From Dermacentor variabilis (Eukaryota; Arthropoda; Arachnida; Ixodida; Ixodidae), in assembly GCF_050947875.1 (NCBI RefSeq), contig NC_134570.1, positions 243,900,584 through 243,964,583 of the forward strand: a DNA stretch of 64,000 bases, written 5' to 3'. The notes beneath the pieces were generated by a model. It was given only the letters and a program-made list of their open reading frames with translations. It had not been told where the DNA came from and ran no database searches. Shown in pieces: positions 59,051 through 64,000 of this stretch. Position 1 is the stretch's first letter; every line of letters begins with the position of its first letter. Position numbers and translations under genes: made by a program.

Positions 59051-59103
59051 CCGGGTGTTCCCGCATTTCGCCCCCATCAAAATGCGGCCGCCGTGGCCGG
59101 GAT
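59051..59103 (-). mobile_element. Ruka-type SINE, remaining part, 5'-truncated
   Basis: CCGGGTGTTCCCGCATTTCG to CCGTGGCCGGGATC continues the SINE after the LTR. The tRNA-like head with the A box is absent. Confidence 0.8.
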
Positions 59104-59322
59104 CCGTTTAGAGCTTAGAAACCCAGCAATCGAAGAGACTTAGAATGCTTTCCTGACTGCTTTGTTTCAAACATCGAAGTTCAACCAGACCACAACTAGG
59201 ACAGTGACATGCATAACCGACCCTACGGACCAACATGTGCACCACCGTGCCTGCTGCATTTCTCATATAGCAAGATGCCATTCGAGACCGCACACTTGCA
59301 GGCGACGTCCTACATCTATCAA

Positions 59323-60007
59323 CTAATAACTGGGTGTCACCCGCGGGTTTCGTGAAATAGAACGGTGGTATACGATGCCTTTGGTGTTGAATGCCTCCAG
59401 CTCAACAAAGTGACGAAGAAGGACGTTTATATCCTTCCGCGCGTCGAGGACTGTTTGCACCATTTTCGGCACGTCTGTTTCTTTTTTTCCCCTCATCAGC
59501 ACGTATCCGTAGCAACTGCTAGCTTGTAAGAAATAGTAACCGCAACCTAAAACAAAAAACGGAATCATTTCGTCTGAGAGAATGTACAATACGAAATTAA
59601 GGTGATTCCATTCGAATTATGCCCAGAGCCTAATGCTTTTGAGTGCGTGATGAACAAGTTTTTATGCGAGGGCTGGAGTGGCACTAACGCCCTCTATGTT
59701 TAGCGAGACAGTGGTGTTTTCCCTACTTTTCAGCATGGCCTCCCCAGTGACTACAAATGTCATGCCTAACACAAATCGAAGGGCTAGCCCGTTTTTAGGG
59801 CCCTAAAAATGCCTTCGCCTATGTGAACGTTTTGCGAACTGTTTGGTGTGGGGTCATTCAAGGTCATACCTTTAAAGCCATACTTGTTGCCGGCTTTCCA
59901 AGACCGGCGAACAAAAGTGACATTCGGCAATGTTACTGTGTCTCCGTACTCTACGTACGCTTCGCAGCAATTTCTTTGAAGAAAGCCGTACCGCGAAGCA
60001 CGAAATT
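59323..60007 (-). CDS. Two spliced exons of an unrecognised gene (partial)
   Basis: On minus, exon 60007-59870 (138 nt, acceptor ACCTAAAGCAACAG, donor AAAG|GTATGA) joins exon 59546-59323 (acceptor TTTTTTGTTTTAG) across a 323-nt intron. Both introns are in phase 1 and the joint restores one frame of about 119 codons to a stop. The product contains NCCEAYVEYGDTVTLPNVTF, then GCGYYFLQASSCYGYVLMRG and VPKMVQTVLDARKDINVLLR. The paired cysteines suggest a secreted or extracellular protein, but I recognise no family and see no signal peptide in these exons. The 5' end lies further right and was not found. The last exon may also continue past a GTGACA donor-like site near 59338. Confidence 0.45.
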
Positions 60008-62030
60008 CTGTTGCTTTAGGTAGAGAGCCAATGGGATGCGTTCTACGAGCTCCACAAAGGTTAGCAAACGCCTTGCGTTCTGGAACACTTCGACGAATCA
60101 AGCGCTATTGCATTTCACACGGATGCCAGGAAGATTGCCCTCGATGCATTACTCGTGCATTAGCAAGATGGAGCTGAGCGAGTGGTCGTTTGACGCGAGC
60201 TGCAATCTGCCTCTTTCTAAAGGATTGCATCTCACAACAAAGAAGAATGAAAGAGCGTGAAAGAAGAGTGCTTGGCGGTTGCGTGAACAATTACAACGAT
60301 ATGCCCAACTTTCTACGGCCAGCCATTAGAGCTTTGGCAGAACAACGATCCTTGTGCTGGCAAGCCAAACAGAAAGGAAAGTGTGGCCGTGTTGCACGCT
60401 GCAGTCTTTGGTTGCAATAACAGGGCATGGTCGCGTTTGGCGAGTGTATAGATCGACGCTGGATCCGTAGTTCGAGCTCTACTTCAAGTGGCACTACTCG
60501 ACGTCGGTGAAGCAGATATATTTCCTTCCGCCATCCTCCTTCCGACAAAACCGATCGTCAGCGAGAAAATCCACAAATGCGGCCACTCATCGACTCCCTT
60601 GAAATTCGCATACTGAAAAATCCAATCAACGTTTGTTTTTACGCTACGATCGTTTCTTCAGCGCCATTCACTCCTGCACAAACTTTCAGAAACGAACACA
60701 GGCGCCTGCCTCATTGCAATACAACGCCGTTGCTTAGTAACGAGCTCTTGCGCACCCTTCACGACGAGTGGGAGCTCGTCGCAAGAAGTGCATGAGAGAT
60801 GCGACCAACATTTGGCAGTCACATCCACGCACGCACACGACGTAAGTACTTCAAGCCCGCTGGCTTCTTGCATCCTGCCCCCCCCCCCTCTAGCCCAATC
60901 TCCCCTTTCGCCAGGTCAGCGTACAGTTTCTGGAACTATTCCCCATGTGCAGTGCTCGTCACCGTTGGATCACGCTTGTCACGAGAAGCCGGGCGCGCCA
61001 CAATGAAATGAGAGCCGTTATCAATGCGCCAGTGCAAATGCGACGTTCCTTGAACGTGCCAACTGGCATGGTGCTCCAGCCGTAGCGCTAATCGATCGCG
61101 GAAGAGAATGGGCTACCAAAACAATATAATAAAACCATAGGCCATATGTTCCGTGCATGCTGTTGTCGACCGGAAAAAACTAGGACGACTTTGCTCCGTA
61201 CATCAAGTTCGACCAAGGTAAACATACCTTGTGGCGAAGCTCCCATAGAAGCCCATGCGTTACAAAACGTGGCGGTTCATCATCGGTTCACAGGGTTTAG
61301 CGTGATCTGTGTGACCAGGGAGCGCTTCCGACGGAAGAGAAAATAATGTAAGGCCATATCGGTTAGAAACAGAAGTGACGTCATTCTGTACTCAAAGGCG
61401 CGAAATTTGCTTTGGCAGCCTGCCATTATAGCTCTATATTCAGATGTCTCGCCAATCGACTCGATGGGTGTTTCGAGCTTTCAGCGCGGAAAGCGGTGCA
61501 GGAAAAGGCCAACCGCACGGGTGTCCAAATCCCAACCCTGCTGGGAACATACTTTCTTTGAAGGCCGACGAAAGCTTTAGGTGTAGAGTGCTGGACCTGT
61601 CGTCGGACGCCAAGCCCGCCGGCCCGCGAAGCCGCACATGAGGTGAGGTAAACAATTCTCAGCGGCAGTAACGCACAACTTTTGATTGAGCATGTTAAAC
61701 GATGAAGGTGGCCCCGTCACCAAATTGAGATAAACGTCGACAAGCAAAACGGCACAAAGTGTGAGGGAGGCGTTCACTGTACCAGGTGAACTTTGCGAGC
61801 GCGCCTTTCTGCTAACTTCGCGAGCTGCATTGCATTGTAGGTGATAGCGGCGTTAACGACCCCTCTTTCGCTGGGCGCTGAAAAGAGATATTTATTGATT
61901 ATAGTAAAATTACCAGACTTGTCTTTTCTTTGCTCGTTACGCATAAGTAAAATTCATTAGGAATTTTGCTTTCGTTGAATAAATTTAACTGCGTTTCGCT
62001 TAGATTTAAAAACGCTTTTTTCTTGCACAG
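60008..62030. other. No gene recognised; may hold the 5' part of the minus-strand gene
   Basis: On minus, a hydrophobic stretch NASLTLCAVLLVDVYLNLV (about 61720-61775) looks like a signal peptide but lacks an in-frame ATG start. A poly-C run lies near 60879-60888. No other structure seen. Confidence 0.35.
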
Positions 62031-62263
62031 TGAACAGGAGGAAAACATTTATTGAAAGAAAAAAGAAACATGGGTGAAGCAGGTGCCTCTCTGCTTGTGC
62101 GGGGAGGCACCCTTAGTGCAGGGCTCATGCGGCACGTGCTGTCTCCGGAGCCCTGCGCACCATTTGCTGCTGGTTACGAGGATCCGAACCAGTCAGCGCG
62201 GCCTCCCACTGCTCGGGTGCGGGTTTGGGTATTTGAGGGGCCGCCTTCACGTTCGTTCCCTTT
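62031..62263 (-). mobile_element. 5'-truncated I/R1-like LINE, 3' end only
   Basis: On minus a short frame APEQWEAALTGSDPRNQQQM-VRRAPETARAA resembles the extreme C-terminal part of the I-clade ORF2 in this window (SAEQWEWMLSIDILKVQQGL-VRRARTAA). It is followed by a stop, a short 3' part and CAATAAATG (62046-62053). No TSD could be set. Confidence 0.65.
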
Positions 62264-63353
62264 CAACATAGTCGCGCTTCAATATCGCTGCTCTTATAAC
62301 CAACCCTTGCGTTGTCAGTGACAGATTGTGCTGAACAGCTTTTCGCCCAACGCTTCGAAACCTATTTGGATCGGCATTGGTTCGCCTATGGCATTGCTGT
62401 ACAAGTAATCACCGCCACTCTCTGTTTCCCGCAAAAACATCGCCCAACTTTCACTGCGGGTGGCGCCAAATTGGCTCGATGCGCTCCAGATCCACGCGAG
62501 CATACGCGGATATATGTACGCTATCACCAATGCAAAGACGGCCACCGATACAACTTTAACGCCACTGAGACGTCACGTATAAGCCTGGTGCTAAATCATA
62601 CGCGGAGACACCTATTCGCTATCGCGTTACATTGGGGGAACTTTGACGTCGATATTTTGCCCTTTATCTGGCACTTCACTAGGTCAGAAACGTCACATAC
62701 CAAGGCCTTGCTGAGGGGGACGCAAAGGCCGCCACTGACGTATACCACGGCAACGAGGTGATGTTTACGTTGCCAGGTTGAAGGCACATTATCCCCGCTG
62801 GCAGCAGCACAAGTCGCTCACCAGCTACCGGCTTTCCTTTTTGCCTCATTGTATGCCTTCGCTGGCCACCAAGACGATGCTACGAGGTAAGCGGTTAATG
62901 TCATTGTCAAGCAGCAAATACAATGCGCGTGCTCTAGTATACCGGGGACAAAACAATTTCTCGCACTGCTGCTGACTGCGACCGCACGCACTCGCATTAA
63001 TTTTGGCACAGCTTGAAAAGCAACTTGCTCTGCAGAATGGCACAGAATATCGGTTTCGGCAAGCTACTAAGTCACTAAAACGGAAACAATGTAACGTCAA
63101 CTGAGCCACAACAGTAAACTCCTGAAGTTAGCCAAAGCAGATAAATTCCTGCAAATAGCTACACGTCAGGAAAAAATAAATGGAATGAGTAAATAAATGC
63201 ATAGATGAGTATATGAAAACAAACAGTGACGAACGATATAGCTTAACTAACGCTAAAACACGCATGACAATGTTCACGTGTGTACAAACTGAAACCACGG
63301 AGTAGAAGTAACAGCACTGAAAGGTTCAAATGGCCACCATGTATGGCCAGACC
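62264..63353. other. No gene recognised
   Basis: The longest frame is 149 codons at 62312-62761 on plus, with no domain motif. No repeats seen. Confidence 0.4.
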
Positions 63354-63845
63354 TGCTCCCTTGAATCGTCTCACAAATTAGGCATGTTCATGCGCACTCG
63401 CACCACCCACAACACAACACCAATAGCTGAACAAGAACTCTCGTCGGAGTACAGGAACTTACGCCGCATACCTTACAGTCTGCAGGGGGACAGAAACAAT
63501 ACAGAAGACGAGCGGACTTGCTCTCAATGAGTCGTCTCACAAATTAGGCATGTTTATGCGCACTCTCACCACCCACAACACAACACCAATAGCTGAAGAA
63601 AAACTCCCGTCGGAGCACAGGAAGTTACGCCGCAGCACTGTCCACACGCCGCATACCTTACAGCCTGCAGGGGGACAGAAACAATCCAGAAGACGAGCGG
63701 ACTTGCTCTCAATGAGTCGTCTCACAAATTAGGCATGTTTATGCGCACTCGCACCACCCACAACACAACACCAATAGCTGAAGAACTCTCGTCGGAGCAC
63801 AGGAACTCACGCCGCAGCACTGGCCAAACGCCGCATACGTTACAT
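63354..63845. repeat. Tandem satellite, ~166/185-bp units, about 2.7 copies
   Basis: TCACAAATTAGGCATGTT recurs at 63371, 63537 and 63722. Units share the blocks CACCACCCACAACACAACAC, CAATAGCTGAA, GACGAGCGGACTTGCTCTC and AATGAGTCGTC. The second unit is 19 bases longer because of an extra CACTGTCCACACGCCGC-type segment, also present in the third copy. The short frames inside are by-products. Confidence 0.9.
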
Positions 63846-64000
63846 CATTAGCTTAGTCAGGCCCAAAATACTCATTTGGGTAACTATTCATAGCAGTAGT
63901 CGAGGGCACGCTTGAAAGGCACCATTAGCAGTCTGCACGTCAAAGCGCAGTCAAGCTGTCACCACTGTTGGTGAAACGGCAGCAATCAACGCGAAAGTGA
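63846..64000. other. No gene recognised
   Basis: Short tail of the window. Nothing seen. Confidence 0.5.

Noticed and set aside
62312..62761. 149-codon plus-strand frame as a gene
   Set aside because: No motif, no splice support, and overlapping frames on both strands look equally good.
63354..63845. CRISPR-like array
   Set aside because: Few long units with no unique spacers of constant size, in a eukaryotic genome. This is a simple satellite.

Overview
The window is a stretch of eukaryotic, almost certainly tick, genome. Four copies of a tRNA-derived SINE that I recognise as the Ruka type of hard ticks lie on the minus strand, and nearly all the recognisable coding sequence belongs to transposable elements. 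Introns with GT-AG borders, poly(A) signals, microsatellites and target-site duplications (TSDs) of many classes support a large, repeat-rich metastriate tick genome. No bacterial, plasmid or CRISPR signature is present.

Layout. 0-6.2 kb: no gene, one degenerate minisatellite. 6.2-8.4 kb: a pogo/Tigger DNA transposon with a dead transposase and a solo LTR nested in its left end. 8.9-12.8 kb: an old minus-strand LINE with an internal rearrangement. 13-18 kb: mostly unremarkable. 18.5-21.2 kb: a PIF/Harbinger locus, with a broken transposase on plus and, convergent with it, a five-exon Myb/SANT-like gene on minus whose reading frame is intact through all four introns. 22-27.2 kb: a CR1-type LINE (PHD finger and SGNH esterase in ORF1) carrying a 143-bp insert whose main part is identical to a segment 1.6 kb downstream. 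28-31.5 kb: two Ruka SINEs and a 0.6-kb direct segmental duplication.

32.06-46.24 kb is one full-length I-clade LINE with a 12-bp TSD. Its ORF1 is split by a Ty3/Gypsy LTR retrotransposon (5-bp TSD, two amber codons in an otherwise open gag-pol) and by an antisense Jockey/CR1-like LINE. A Tc1-like transposase fragment follows. Two copies of a 0.63-kb MITE with perfect 8-bp TSDs (hAT-like), each carrying a tRNA-like module, lie in opposite orientation at 47.0-48.9 kb. 50-64 kb is sparse: an old SINE, a perfect 18-bp-arm hairpin, a 0.97-kb inverted-repeat element, exon-like minus-strand ORFs, a SINE interrupted by a solo LTR, a truncated LINE tail and a short satellite.

The best candidates for something worth pursuing are the intact Myb/SANT gene beside a dead transposase, the templated insertion at 26.8 kb, the tRNA-bearing MITE pair and the unrecognised spliced ORF at 59-60 kb. 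Most decay consists of isolated stops and frameshifts. Splice models and nesting order were worked out by hand from the sequence; family names rest on remembered motif patterns, not on searches.
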